Assembly: GCF_900104475.1 (NCBI RefSeq)
Contig: NZ_FNJR01000003.1
Location: 102,917 to 166,916 of the forward strand
Source: Actinopolyspora xinjiangensis
GTDB lineage: Bacteria; Actinomycetota; Actinomycetes; Mycobacteriales; Pseudonocardiaceae
DNA length: 64,000 bases
Reading direction: 5' to 3'
The translations under genes and the position numbers were made by a program. The notes under the pieces were generated by a model. The model did not search any database, was not told the origin of the DNA, and was given only the letters and a program-made list of their open reading frames with translations. Shown here piece after piece: positions 29,132 through 37,261 of the stretch. Position 1 is the stretch's first letter. The number at the start of each line of letters is the position of its first letter.

Positions 29132-29737
29132 TTACCCCTCGTCGCTGTCCCGGTAACCACTCCAGTGACGTTCGAAGTGTTCCCACTCCCGCTGCCAGGC
29201 ACACCGACGCAGCCGGTCCAGGCAGCAGTGGAACAGCCAGAACCCGCCGACGGAACCGAACAGCACCGTCAACCACAGCGTCGCGGCCGCGGCGACGCCC
29301 TCCCGAACCGCCGCCGTGGTGGTCATCGGCGGCGGGACGGAGCGACCGCTCGAGTCTGTCCAGATGCGCACCCGGCTGCTCTCGGGAGCTCCCGCACGGG
29401 CGGCCACGGTTCCGGTGTGGACGGTGCCGTCCGGTCCGTGCCAGGTGGCGAGCACCTCGGACCTGGTTCGGGAGCCGGAGCGCACCGCGGCCGGCGGTGG
29501 TCCGGCGTCGTCGAGCAGCGTGGCGGTGACCTGCCGCCGTTCCCGCTCCTGATCGCGCGCCACACCGAGCTGCTCCTGGTGAACCTGCGCACCGGTCACC
29601 ACCGCGAAGGGGGCGGTCACCAGTGGGAGCAGCAGGACGAGCGCCAGCATCCGCCCCTCCAGCCGATCGGAGGGACGGGCCAGCGGATTGCCCTCCGGCA
29701 GGAGCAACCGACGTAACCGCAGCAGGCACTCCCCCAT
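29132..29737 (-). CDS. Rv1733c-family membrane protein
   Basis: 201 residues. Two transmembrane helices (MLALVLLLPLVTAPFAVVTGAQ near residues 30-51, and AAAATLWLTVLFGSVGGFWLFHCCL near 150-175) flank an extracytoplasmic region of about 95 residues containing EVLATWHGPDGTVHTGTVAA and VRIWTDSSGR. The Rv1733c family is a known DosR-regulon latency antigen type of unknown function. It follows a Usp gene after 48 nt and precedes the CBS-BON gene. Confidence 0.85.
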   Translation of the reverse strand: MGECLLRLRRLLLPEGNPLARPSDRLEGRMLALVLLLPLVTAPFAVVTGAQVHQEQLGVARDQERERRQVTATLLDDAGPPPAAVRSGSRTRSEVLATWHGPDGTVHTGTVAARAGAPESSRVRIWTDSSGRSVPPPMTTTAAVREGVAAAATLWLTVLFGSVGGFWLFHCCLDRLRRCAWQREWEHFERHWSGYRDSDEG

Positions 29738-29785
29738 CCGGTCATCGCCCCTCTCCGGACGTCCGCGAGCGCGGAGGAATTCCGA

Positions 29786-30673
29786 TCATCGTTCCTCCTG
29801 CCGAGGCCGAACCACCAGTACCGGGCAGTGGGCGTGCTCGATCAACGCCTGGCTGGTGGAACCGAGCAGCAGCCCTCGGAAACCACCCCGTCCCCGGCTT
29901 CCGAGCACCACGAGGCGGGCCGACTCCGAACCGCGCAGCAGTTCCCGCCGGGGGCGGTCCCGGCCGACGATCCGTCGCACACTCACGTCCGGGTACCACT
30001 GCCGCCACCCGGCGAGGCGCTCGGCCAGCAACCGTTCACCACACTCGGCGTACACCTCGTCGGCGCCGCTCTCGCCGGAGGTGTCGTACTCCACATCGCG
30101 CCAGGAGTGCACCGCCACGAGTGAGGTGCGCCAGTGGGCCGCGTACTCGAACGCGGCACCGAGGGCTCGTTCACTCATGGGGCTGCCGTCGATACCCACC
30201 AGGACCGGCCCCTCGTCCGGAAAACGGTCCTGCCCCGGACGGGGACGTATCACCGCGACCGGGCAAACGGCCCGACTGAGCACCGCTATCGCGGTGGACC
30301 CGACCAGCATTCCGGGAAACCCCTCCCGCCCGGACGCGCCCAGCACGAGCAGCTCGGCGTGCTGTGTCTCGGCGAGCAGCGCGGGCACGGGGTGTCCTCG
30401 AACCCGGTGGGTGCGTACCGGCGGGCCGTCGGGTCCGCCGTGGGCGGCCGAGGCCGCGAAGGTGAGGATGTGTTCGACGTCGCGCGGGATGTCCGCACCG
30501 TCGGCTGCCTCCAGCCGAGTGTTTACCCCCACGGGGCGAAACACGTGCACGACGAGCAACCGGGCACGGCGCCACGACGCCACCGACGCGGCCCAGCGCA
30601 CCGCGTCGGTGGACGCTTCGGAGCCGTCTACCCCCACCACCACGGTGCGGGTGAGGTCGCCACCCTGGTTCAT
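29786..30673 (-). CDS. Universal stress protein, two tandem Usp domains
   Basis: 295 residues from ATG at 30673 (GGGGGCG upstream); ATG at 30685 would add four residues. Domain 1 starts TVVVGVDGSEAST and closes LVLGASGREGFPGMLVGSTA; domain 2 starts PVLVGIDGSPMS and closes VVLGSRGRGGFRGLLLGSTS. Both nucleotide loops are intact. First gene of a three-gene minus-strand operon (usp, Rv1733c-like, CBS-BON), divergent from the PPOX gene. Confidence 0.92.
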   Translation of the reverse strand: MNQGGDLTRTVVVGVDGSEASTDAVRWAASVASWRRARLLVVHVFRPVGVNTRLEAADGADIPRDVEHILTFAASAAHGGPDGPPVRTHRVRGHPVPALLAETQHAELLVLGASGREGFPGMLVGSTAIAVLSRAVCPVAVIRPRPGQDRFPDEGPVLVGIDGSPMSERALGAAFEYAAHWRTSLVAVHSWRDVEYDTSGESGADEVYAECGERLLAERLAGWRQWYPDVSVRRIVGRDRPRRELLRGSESARLVVLGSRGRGGFRGLLLGSTSQALIEHAHCPVLVVRPRQEER

Positions 30674-30842
30674 GCTCGCCCCCATCCGACCCGAGCATGA
30701 CCGGCCGTGGGCCGCCGCGCACGGCGACTCCGCGGGGAGCTCCGTGCCGCTACCCGGATGACTTTGTGCTCTGTGGTGCGGGTGGGAGGCAGCGGACAGT
30801 GGGGCTTACGAATTCTTCGAAGAGCACTACCGGGATGCGACG

Positions 30843-31268
30843 ATGAACACACACCGTGAGCTGCGCCCCCTGACAACGCGGGAGAGCATCGTGCTGCTGT
30901 CCTCCGCTCAGGTGGGACGTGTGGTGTTCACCGACGAAGCCCTGCCCGCCATCAGACCCGTCAACTTCGTGGTGGACGGGCCTAGCGTGGTGCTCCGCAC
31001 CGGCGGGGAGGGCAGCCTGTCCAAGCTGAGCGGGAACGTGGTGGCCTTCGAGGTCGATCACATCGACTCGTCCACCCGTTCGGGGTGGAGCGTGATAGTC
31101 CACGGCCGAGCCGAGCGAGTCAGCGACATCGAACAGCTGGTGGCGCTGGCCGACCCGGCCAAGTCCTCCTGGGTACCGATACGGGACTACTTCCTGCGGA
31201 TCCCGTTCGACATGGTCACCGGACGCCGGTTGGCACTGTCGAACGTGACCAGCGAGATCTCGAACTAG
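30843..31268 (+). CDS. PPOX-class (pyridoxamine 5'-phosphate oxidase-fold) protein
   Basis: 141 residues from ATG at 30843. The flavin/F420-type split barrel is recognisable by LLSSAQVGRVVFTDEALPAIRPVNFVVDG, LRTGGEGSLSKL, VAFEVDHIDSSTRSGWSVIVHGRAE and RIPFDMVTGRRL. Such proteins bind FMN, F420 or heme-type ligands and reduce small substrates. Members occur in the mycobacterial DosR regulon. Its stop codon overlaps that of the converging Usp gene by two bases. Confidence 0.88.
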   Translation: MNTHRELRPLTTRESIVLLSSAQVGRVVFTDEALPAIRPVNFVVDGPSVVLRTGGEGSLSKLSGNVVAFEVDHIDSSTRSGWSVIVHGRAERVSDIEQLVALADPAKSSWVPIRDYFLRIPFDMVTGRRLALSNVTSEISN

Positions 31269-32149
31269 CCGAACCGCTCCCCGTGGGGCTCGTCCTCGGG
31301 CCGGACCACGGCCAGCGAGCGGGGAGCGTGTACGACCAGGGAACGGCTGGTCGAGCCGAGCAACATCCCCGGGAACCCCTCGGTCCCTCTGCTGCCGACC
31401 ACCAACAGCTGCCCCTCGGCTGCGACCTCCAGCAGGGTGCGCACGACGTGTCCCGGAAGGACGAGCCGCTCCACGGGAACGTCGGGGTGGTGTTCGGACC
31501 AGCCCGCGAGCCGTTCGGAAAGCAGCGCCCGTTCGGAATCCAGCACCGACTCCGACGAGCGGTGCCCCTGTGCGACGTGCACGGCGGTCAACGAGACCCC
31601 GCGGGTGGCCGCCTCCCGGAACGCGAAGGCCACCGCCCGCGAACTGGCGGGCGAGCCGTCGACGGCGACGAGGACGGGCAGCGAGTGCCGGGCGGAGGAG
31701 TCCGGGAGCTCGTCACGCACCACCACCGTGGGAACGCGGGAGTGCGCCACCAACGCCATCGCCACGGACCCGATCAACAGCCCGCTGAACCCGCCGAGAC
31801 CGCGGGAACCGACCACGTTCATCAGGGCGCCGCGGGACTCCCGCAGCAGCGCCACGGCCGGGGCGGCCTCGACGATGCGGGTTTCGAGCTCCGTGCCGGG
31901 CACGCCGCCCCGGACGGCTTCGCTCGTGGTGTGCAGCGCCGAGCGGGCCTGGGCTCGCAGGCCGGTGCGCAGGGCGCGCGTGGGCACCAGAAACCGCGGG
32001 TAGCCGCGTTCGGGCATGGCGTACCCGTGCACCAGACGCAGCACCGCCCCGTGGCACCGTGCCGTCTCGGCCGCCCACAGCGCCGCTCGCAGCGCGGAGT
32101 CCGAGCCGTCGGTGCCCACGACGATCCTGCCGGAGTGTGAAGTCGCCAT
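31265..32149 (-). CDS. Universal stress protein, two tandem Usp domains
   Basis: 294 residues from ATG at 32149; a GTG 24 nt upstream is possible and neither start has a good ribosome site. Domain 1 begins RIVVGTDGSDSA and ends VVGSRGLGGFSGLLIGSVA; domain 2 begins PVLVAVDGSPAS and ends VVGSRGTEGFPGMLLGSTS. Both ATP loops are kept. It converges with the PPOX gene. Confidence 0.9.
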   Translation of the reverse strand: MATSHSGRIVVGTDGSDSALRAALWAAETARCHGAVLRLVHGYAMPERGYPRFLVPTRALRTGLRAQARSALHTTSEAVRGGVPGTELETRIVEAAPAVALLRESRGALMNVVGSRGLGGFSGLLIGSVAMALVAHSRVPTVVVRDELPDSSARHSLPVLVAVDGSPASSRAVAFAFREAATRGVSLTAVHVAQGHRSSESVLDSERALLSERLAGWSEHHPDVPVERLVLPGHVVRTLLEVAAEGQLLVVGSRGTEGFPGMLLGSTSRSLVVHAPRSLAVVRPEDEPHGERFG

Positions 32150-32306
32150 ACCCCGATGGTCGGACAACAGCACGCGGATCGCTCGCGTCGAGCGTGCTCC
32201 CGCGTGGCGTCCCGGTTGCTGGACACGGGCCTGCTCGACGCTCGGAAGACCGCCGGGGCGTCATCGGTGACGCCCCGGTGGTACGACGTTCCGGTACAGC
32301 GGAGGG

Positions 32307-33740
32307 TCAGCTGTCCCGGATGCGCACGCGCACCGGTTCGGTGCCGGTGGCCTCTACGGTCACCGTCCGGGCACCGGCCGGGGAGGTGACACGCCCGCCG
32401 TCCACCGAGACGGAGTAGCCCGCTTCGTAGTGCCGGTCCGAGACGTAGATCTCGGTCGGTGCCGGGATCGTCGGATCGGGGCGGTAGGTGTACTCGAACT
32501 CGCCGGTATCGGCGTCGAAGTCCATGGACTCCGGAGTTCCCGCTGTTGCTCTCGGGTAGGTGCGGACCAGCAGGTCGCCGATCTCCGAGCGGAACGGGTC
32601 CGCACCGGGCTCGTCGCCGGAGACGCTGGTGTAGTGCCAATACTGCCACCCCACGAACCGCTGGTCGGCCCGTTCGAGGGTGTGGGCCAGCACCCGCGGC
32701 TCGCTGTCGCCGAATTCGGTGACCATGGCCGGCACGTTCGCGCGTTCGACGAAGGCGTCGGCGTGCGACCAGGTCAGTTCGTGCTGGGCGGGGCACGCAC
32801 CGACCAGCTGCTCGGGCAGCCCCAGGTAGATGGCGGCCTGACTGGCTATGCAGTAGTCGTGGAACGAGAACGCCACCTGATCGTCGGTGATCGGGGGTGT
32901 CAGGGGCGGCTCGGCCATGTGGGTTGGCATCAGCTGGTTCCAGGTGACGTTGGGTTCCCAGAACACCGGCATACCGGGATCGGCCTCGCGGATCCGCGCG
33001 GTCAGCTTCTCGTGCACCGCCTGGTACTCGCGGTCGAAGGCCGGGCACCCGGCCGGGAAGCAGGTCGGGAACGCGCTACCGGGCCACGGCTCGTTGAGCA
33101 GTTCGATGCCGAGCACGGCCGATTCGTCGGAGACGCGTTCGGCCAGGGCCGCCAACGCGTCGCCGAGATGATCGACGGCACCGTCGGTGTTGTTCCAGAA
33201 CTCGTCCCAGGCCTTGTTCATGCTGGGCATCAGGTAGTAGAGCGGGAATCCCGGGTTCGGCTCCCACGGGAAGGGCTCGGTCTCCACCGCCCAGTCGGGG
33301 AACCCGTTGCCACCCCAAGCCTCGCTGAGACCGTCCTGGTGGTTGTCGAGCAGGACGCGTATCCCCTCCTCCCCCAGCGTCTCGACCACCTGGGCGAGGC
33401 GGTCGAGATAGGCCTCGTCGATGTCGCCGCGCCGTGGCATCAGCCCGTCGAACGACACCCCGAGCCGGACGGTGTTGAAGCCGTGCCGGGCGAGGAGTTC
33501 GGCGTCCTCGGCCGTGACCGTGAAACCGTCCCCCGGTTGGACGTACGGCGCGGTCTTGTCCACGTTGTTCACACCGTGCAGCAGCACCTTGCGGCCGTGC
33601 TCGTCGAGCATCCACCGCCCCGAGATCCGCAGCCGATCCGTGACTTCCGATCCTTCGTTCGATTCGGCGTGCACGGGAACCCCGCTCAGCAGTCCCGCCG
33701 CCGTGGCCACCACGAGCAGTGCTCGCGCCAGTCGCCGCAT
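32307..33740 (-). CDS. Secreted GH5 glycosidase, endoglycoceramidase-like
   Basis: 477 residues from ATG at 33740 with GGGAGGGAG upstream. A Sec signal peptide (MRRLARALLVVATAAGLLSG, cleavage near VHA) is followed by a GH5 barrel: LLHGVNNVDKTAPY, acid/base Glu217 in GIELLNEPWPGS and nucleophile Glu342 in AMVTEFGDSE. The VLLDNHQDGLSEAWGGNGFPDW segment and WQYWHY end match endoglycoceramidase-type GH5 enzymes, which cleave glycolipid headgroups. A beta-sandwich C-terminal domain covers the last 90 residues. Substrate is inferred. It interrupts the run of Usp genes. Confidence 0.85.
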   Translation of the reverse strand: MRRLARALLVVATAAGLLSGVPVHAESNEGSEVTDRLRISGRWMLDEHGRKVLLHGVNNVDKTAPYVQPGDGFTVTAEDAELLARHGFNTVRLGVSFDGLMPRRGDIDEAYLDRLAQVVETLGEEGIRVLLDNHQDGLSEAWGGNGFPDWAVETEPFPWEPNPGFPLYYLMPSMNKAWDEFWNNTDGAVDHLGDALAALAERVSDESAVLGIELLNEPWPGSAFPTCFPAGCPAFDREYQAVHEKLTARIREADPGMPVFWEPNVTWNQLMPTHMAEPPLTPPITDDQVAFSFHDYCIASQAAIYLGLPEQLVGACPAQHELTWSHADAFVERANVPAMVTEFGDSEPRVLAHTLERADQRFVGWQYWHYTSVSGDEPGADPFRSEIGDLLVRTYPRATAGTPESMDFDADTGEFEYTYRPDPTIPAPTEIYVSDRHYEAGYSVSVDGGRVTSPAGARTVTVEATGTEPVRVRIRDS

Positions 33741-33777
33741 ACTCCCTCCCGGAGTTTCGGTGTCAGTGGCGAGCGAA

Positions 33778-33783
33778 ATTATA
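33778..33783 (-). promoter_or_regulatory. Consensus TATAAT -10 element for the GH5 gene
   Basis: On the minus strand the sequence reads TATAAT within a 24-bp AT-rich block (33777-33800), unusual in this GC-rich DNA. It is about 40 bp before the start codon, giving a 5' leader near 30 nt. No good -35 is seen. A short ATGAA/TTCAT dyad overlaps the block. Confidence 0.6.
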
Positions 33784-34067
33784 TGAATTATTTTCATTTA
33801 TGGCGACGGGTTCCCGTCCGGTTTCACCGGATCGGAGGCAGCGGGGCACGATCGCGGGACTCATCGGAAGAGCGAACGAGGATTCCACTTTTCCGGTAAG
33901 CGGCCAACCGCGCGGTACCGCCCGAGCGGAAGGCTGGCCGCACGCCCGGGCACGCACCGCCCGCCGAGTCCGTCGCACCCGACCGGTCACGACGGACGGT
34001 CCCCTATTCCGCGCACCGGGCTGCGAACTCGGCACGACCGCGAGACCGTGGCACCGGAGGGGGCGCT

Positions 34068-34499
34068 ATGACGGGGGAGACAACCTCTCGGATCATCGTC
34101 GGTGTCGACGGTTCGGCCGCGTCGAAGGCAGCACTGCGCTGGGCGGTCCGGCAGGCCGAGCTGACCGGCGGTGACGTGACTGCCGTGACCGCCTGGGACT
34201 ACCCACCGATCTACGGCTGGGAGGTGCCGGGCAGCGAGGACATCACCAAGGACGCGGCGCGAAGTCTGAACGAGGCGATCTCGGACGCCATCTCGAGCAC
34301 GTCCGTGACCGTCCACCGGGAGGTGATCCACGGCCACCCGGCCAGATCCCTGCTGGACACGGCGGAAGAAGCCTCGGGCGGACTGCTCGTGCTGGGCAAC
34401 CGCGGCCACGGCGGGTTCCTCGGCGCCCTGTTGGGATCGGTCACCCAACACTGCGTGGCGCACGCCCGCGTCCCGGTAGTGGTGGTCAGACCCGACTGA
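34068..34499 (+). CDS. Universal stress protein, single domain
   Basis: 143 residues from ATG at 34068 with GGAGGGGG upstream. A single Usp fold: RIIVGVDGSAASKAALRWAV at the start and LLVLGNRGHGGFLGALLGSVTQHC at the end, with the nucleotide loop intact. The adjacent gene at 34586 encodes a close paralogue; both end in the same SV(T/S)QHCV(A/H)HA pattern, so a tandem duplication is likely. Confidence 0.93.
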   Translation: MTGETTSRIIVGVDGSAASKAALRWAVRQAELTGGDVTAVTAWDYPPIYGWEVPGSEDITKDAARSLNEAISDAISSTSVTVHREVIHGHPARSLLDTAEEASGGLLVLGNRGHGGFLGALLGSVTQHCVAHARVPVVVVRPD

Positions 34500-34585
34500 C
34501 CACGAGAGACCCGGACACGGGCCGGTGCCGGTCGTCCGCACCCCACCCCCTCGACAGGCCATTCGGTGGCGACGGAGGGAGCGAG

Positions 34586-35023
34586 ATGAGTACCGAGCGG
34601 GAACGAGTGGTCGTGGGGGTGGACGGCTCGCCTGGGGCGGCGGAGGCGTTGGCCTGGGCGCTGCGCTACGCCTCCAACAGCGGCGCCACTGTGACGGCGC
34701 TGATCGCCTGGGCACATCCCACCTACTACGGGTTGGGTGCTCCGATACTCGAAGAGGACGTCGACGAACAGGCCGAACAGCGGTTGTCGAAGGCGGTCAC
34801 CGACGCCGTCAACCAGCTCGGAGTCGACGTCGACGTACAACAGCGGGTGGCACGTGGGCTGCCGGCTCGGGCACTGTTGGACGCGGCCGCGGATGCCGAC
34901 CTGCTGGTCGTGGGCAGCCGGGGACACGGCGGCTTCACCGGCGCGTTGCTGGGCTCGGTCAGCCAGCACTGCGTGCACCACGCGCCCTGTCCCGTGGTGG
35001 TGGTGCGCGAACGCAGCGAATGA
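34586..35023 (+). CDS. Universal stress protein, single domain
   Basis: 145 residues from ATG at 34586 with GGAGGGAG upstream. Starts RVVVGVDGSPGAAEALAWAL and ends LLVVGSRGHGGFTGALLGSVSQHC. Closely resembles the product of the gene 86 bp upstream. All nucleotide-loop glycines are kept. Confidence 0.93.
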   Translation: MSTERERVVVGVDGSPGAAEALAWALRYASNSGATVTALIAWAHPTYYGLGAPILEEDVDEQAEQRLSKAVTDAVNQLGVDVDVQQRVARGLPARALLDAAADADLLVVGSRGHGGFTGALLGSVSQHCVHHAPCPVVVVRERSE

Positions 35024-35191
35024 CGCGAGCCACCGGAACCGGGGCGCCGGCCCGGAAGGCACGTGTTCTCGGGCTCCGACGGAACGTTTCACCCCTCGTG
35101 GCCGAGGACCGGGAGTGCCCGTTCGGTGGCGAGGCGACATCATGGTTCCGACAGCGGTCCTCGCTACGACGGGTTCGAAGGGTTGGCAACG

Positions 35192-36097
35192 ATGGACGCG
35201 GAGCGAACCGGCAAGGTGGTCGTGGGGTTCGACGAGCTCGAGCACTCGCGACAGACGGTACGGTGGGCGGCCTTCGAAGCCGCCAGCAGACAGCGTTGCC
35301 TGCTGATCGTCCGCGCGGTGCCGGTTCCGTTGGAACAGTTCACCCGCATCAGGCTGCCCAGCGAGGCCGTGGAGTTCGAACCACTGCGCACCGAGTCCGA
35401 GAACGAGCTGAACTCGATGGTGGCCGAGTGCCACGAGGAGCTTCCTCAACTGGAGATCCGCACTTCGATCCGGATGGGACACCCGGCCAAGATCCTCGGT
35501 GAGGCCTCCGAGGGGGCCGAACTGCTGGTGCTGGGACCACCCGAACAGACCCAGCCCTGGCGCGTACTGCTCGGATCGACCTCGGCCGAGCTGGTCCGCA
35601 CCGCCGACCTCCCCGTGGTCGTGGTTCGCGGTGACCGGGAGAACGAGCGCATCACCACCACCCCGACGGAGTTCACCCGGGTGGTGGTCGGTGTCGACGG
35701 TTCCCGAGGCAGCGAGCGGGCTATCGAGTTCGCCTACGAGTTCGCCTCCCGGCACGGCGCGGAACTGGTGGCGCTGCTGGCCTGGAACGAGATCCGCAAG
35801 TTCGCGACCTCGGCCATCACGCGACGCAAGCTCAACTGGGAGGAGGTGCACCAGACCTGCCAGCGAGTGCTGTCGGAATCGGTGGCCGGACAGCACGAGA
35901 AGTACCCGGACATCGTGCTGCGCAGCGAAGTGGTGACCAACGAGGGGGCGGCGGACGCGCTGTTCTCCGCCTCCGAGCAGGCCGATCTGCTGGTGGTCGG
36001 CAGTCACGGTAGAGGCCCCATCAGGTCCAGCCTGCTCGGTTCGGTCAGCCACGCCGTCGCCCACTACGCGCAGTGCCCGGTGGCCGTGGTGCACTGA
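35192..36097 (+). CDS. Universal stress protein, tandem, with degenerate first domain
   Basis: 301 residues from ATG at 35192 (AAGGG upstream); the frame before it is not coding. Domain 1 is decayed at both nucleotide motifs: VVVGFDELEHS in place of VVGVDGS, and LLVLGPPEQTQPWRVLLGSTS in place of the GSRG-x9-G(S/T) loop. Domain 2 is intact (RVVVGVDGSRGSE; LLVVGSHGRGPIRSSLLGSVS). The first domain may be regulatory or only structural. Confidence 0.9.
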   Translation: MDAERTGKVVVGFDELEHSRQTVRWAAFEAASRQRCLLIVRAVPVPLEQFTRIRLPSEAVEFEPLRTESENELNSMVAECHEELPQLEIRTSIRMGHPAKILGEASEGAELLVLGPPEQTQPWRVLLGSTSAELVRTADLPVVVVRGDRENERITTTPTEFTRVVVGVDGSRGSERAIEFAYEFASRHGAELVALLAWNEIRKFATSAITRRKLNWEEVHQTCQRVLSESVAGQHEKYPDIVLRSEVVTNEGAADALFSASEQADLLVVGSHGRGPIRSSLLGSVSHAVAHYAQCPVAVVH

Positions 36098-36157
36098 CGG
36101 CCCCACGGCCTTCCTCCGACCGGTCCTCCGCCGGGGACCGCCCCACTTCGATCGTGG

Positions 36158-36427
36158 CTAGCCGTGGAAGTAAGCGGGTTCCCCGGTGGCCTGTTCGACG
36201 TCGGCGATGGAGTCGTCCAGCAGCTGGTGCGCCAGCTGCGACAACGCGCGCGAGGCGGCGAGCTCGGCACCGATCCTGGGGACGTTGCTGTCCTGTGGGT
36301 TGCGACGGGCCAACCCGTTGGCGCGGACTTCCGGTTGGTGCTGCCGGTGCAACCTGGCCTCGGCGTGTGTCCGGTCCTCACGTTCGTCGATGTAAATCGT
36401 CACCGACCATTCCTCTGTGGCGATCAT
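36158..36427 (-). CDS. DUF1876 (Rv1738/Rv2632c-like) small protein
   Basis: 89 residues from ATG at 36427 with GGAGGCAGG upstream. The whole protein is one domain: WSVTIYIDEREDRTHAEARL, a basic middle, then NGLARRNPQDSNVPRIGAELAASRALSQLAHQLLDDSIADVEQATGEP. This is the DUF1876 family; Rv1738 of M. tuberculosis is a strongly DosR-induced member that resembles ribosome hibernation factors in fold. The gene closes the stress island here. Confidence 0.9.
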   Translation of the reverse strand: MIATEEWSVTIYIDEREDRTHAEARLHRQHQPEVRANGLARRNPQDSNVPRIGAELAASRALSQLAHQLLDDSIADVEQATGEPAYFHG

Positions 36428-36966
36428 GGTCCTGCCTCCGTGCGACCACGAGCGGTCGAAACCGATAGGTTCGGTTCTGTTCCCGGTTTCCGTTCGGATA
36501 CCGCATCCGCCGGTCCCGTCGTCGTGATGACGACGGTGGCCCTCCTGCGCACGCCCGCAATGTCCGTCGGTGTCCCCATGGTGCGGTGGGCAGCGTTTCC
36601 GCCACAAGTGGTCGCCTCGCCACGAAGAACCACCCAGAATTACGAATATTCTCCATGTGCTACCGACGAACATCTCCACCCCGCTCGCCACACCCACGTC
36701 GGAACGGTCGATCGGGGCCCGGCACCGTGTTCGGCGTGTGCCAGTTGCCAGCACTGCCCACCAAACGGCCCCAACGTCTGGAAATCGTTCCGCCGAACGG
36801 ATTCCCCTCGAGTACTGGCGGAGCACGCACAGCGGACCGCGACCGGAGGCGGGAACGGTGTGTCGCGACCTCGCCAACCGGGAACGAATGACATAAGACC
36901 CTTCGGAAATTCCACCGCCGGGACCGATGCTGGCGGTAACAACGCTACGGCCTGGGGAGGTGGGCC
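36428..36966. other. Intergenic region between divergent DUF1876 and DUF3040 genes
   Basis: 540 bp with no supportable gene; the overlapping frames are Arg/Pro-rich noise. I looked for a DosR-type dyad (GGGACT..AGTCCC) and did not find a convincing one. Confidence 0.5.
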
Positions 36967-37233
36967 ATGCTCGATCGACACGAACGGCGCAGGCTCGACG
37001 AGATCGAGCACCAGCTCAGCGGTGACGATCCCCAACTCGCCGAACTCATGACGGGTGAGGCCTCCCCCGCGCCGCGCAAGCTGCGTCTCAAGCCACGCAC
37101 GTGGATAATCGCGTTCTCCTACGCCTGTGCGCTGCTGTGTCTGCTGCTGGGTGAGGGAGCCGGTTTCTTTCTCGGGGTCGCGCTGGCGACCGTGATGCTC
37201 GGGCTGCACGACTGGCGGATGCGAGCCGTTTGA
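36967..37233 (+). CDS. DUF3040 small membrane protein
   Basis: 88 residues from ATG at 36967 with GGGGAGG upstream. It begins MLDRHERRRLDEIEHQLSGDDPQLAELM and has two hydrophobic segments near residues 46-63 and 65-80. Same family as the gene at 21262. Function unknown. Confidence 0.85.
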   Translation: MLDRHERRRLDEIEHQLSGDDPQLAELMTGEASPAPRKLRLKPRTWIIAFSYACALLCLLLGEGAGFFLGVALATVMLGLHDWRMRAV

Positions 37234-37261
37234 CCACGCTCCCGCGGCCGGAGCCCGGGGA

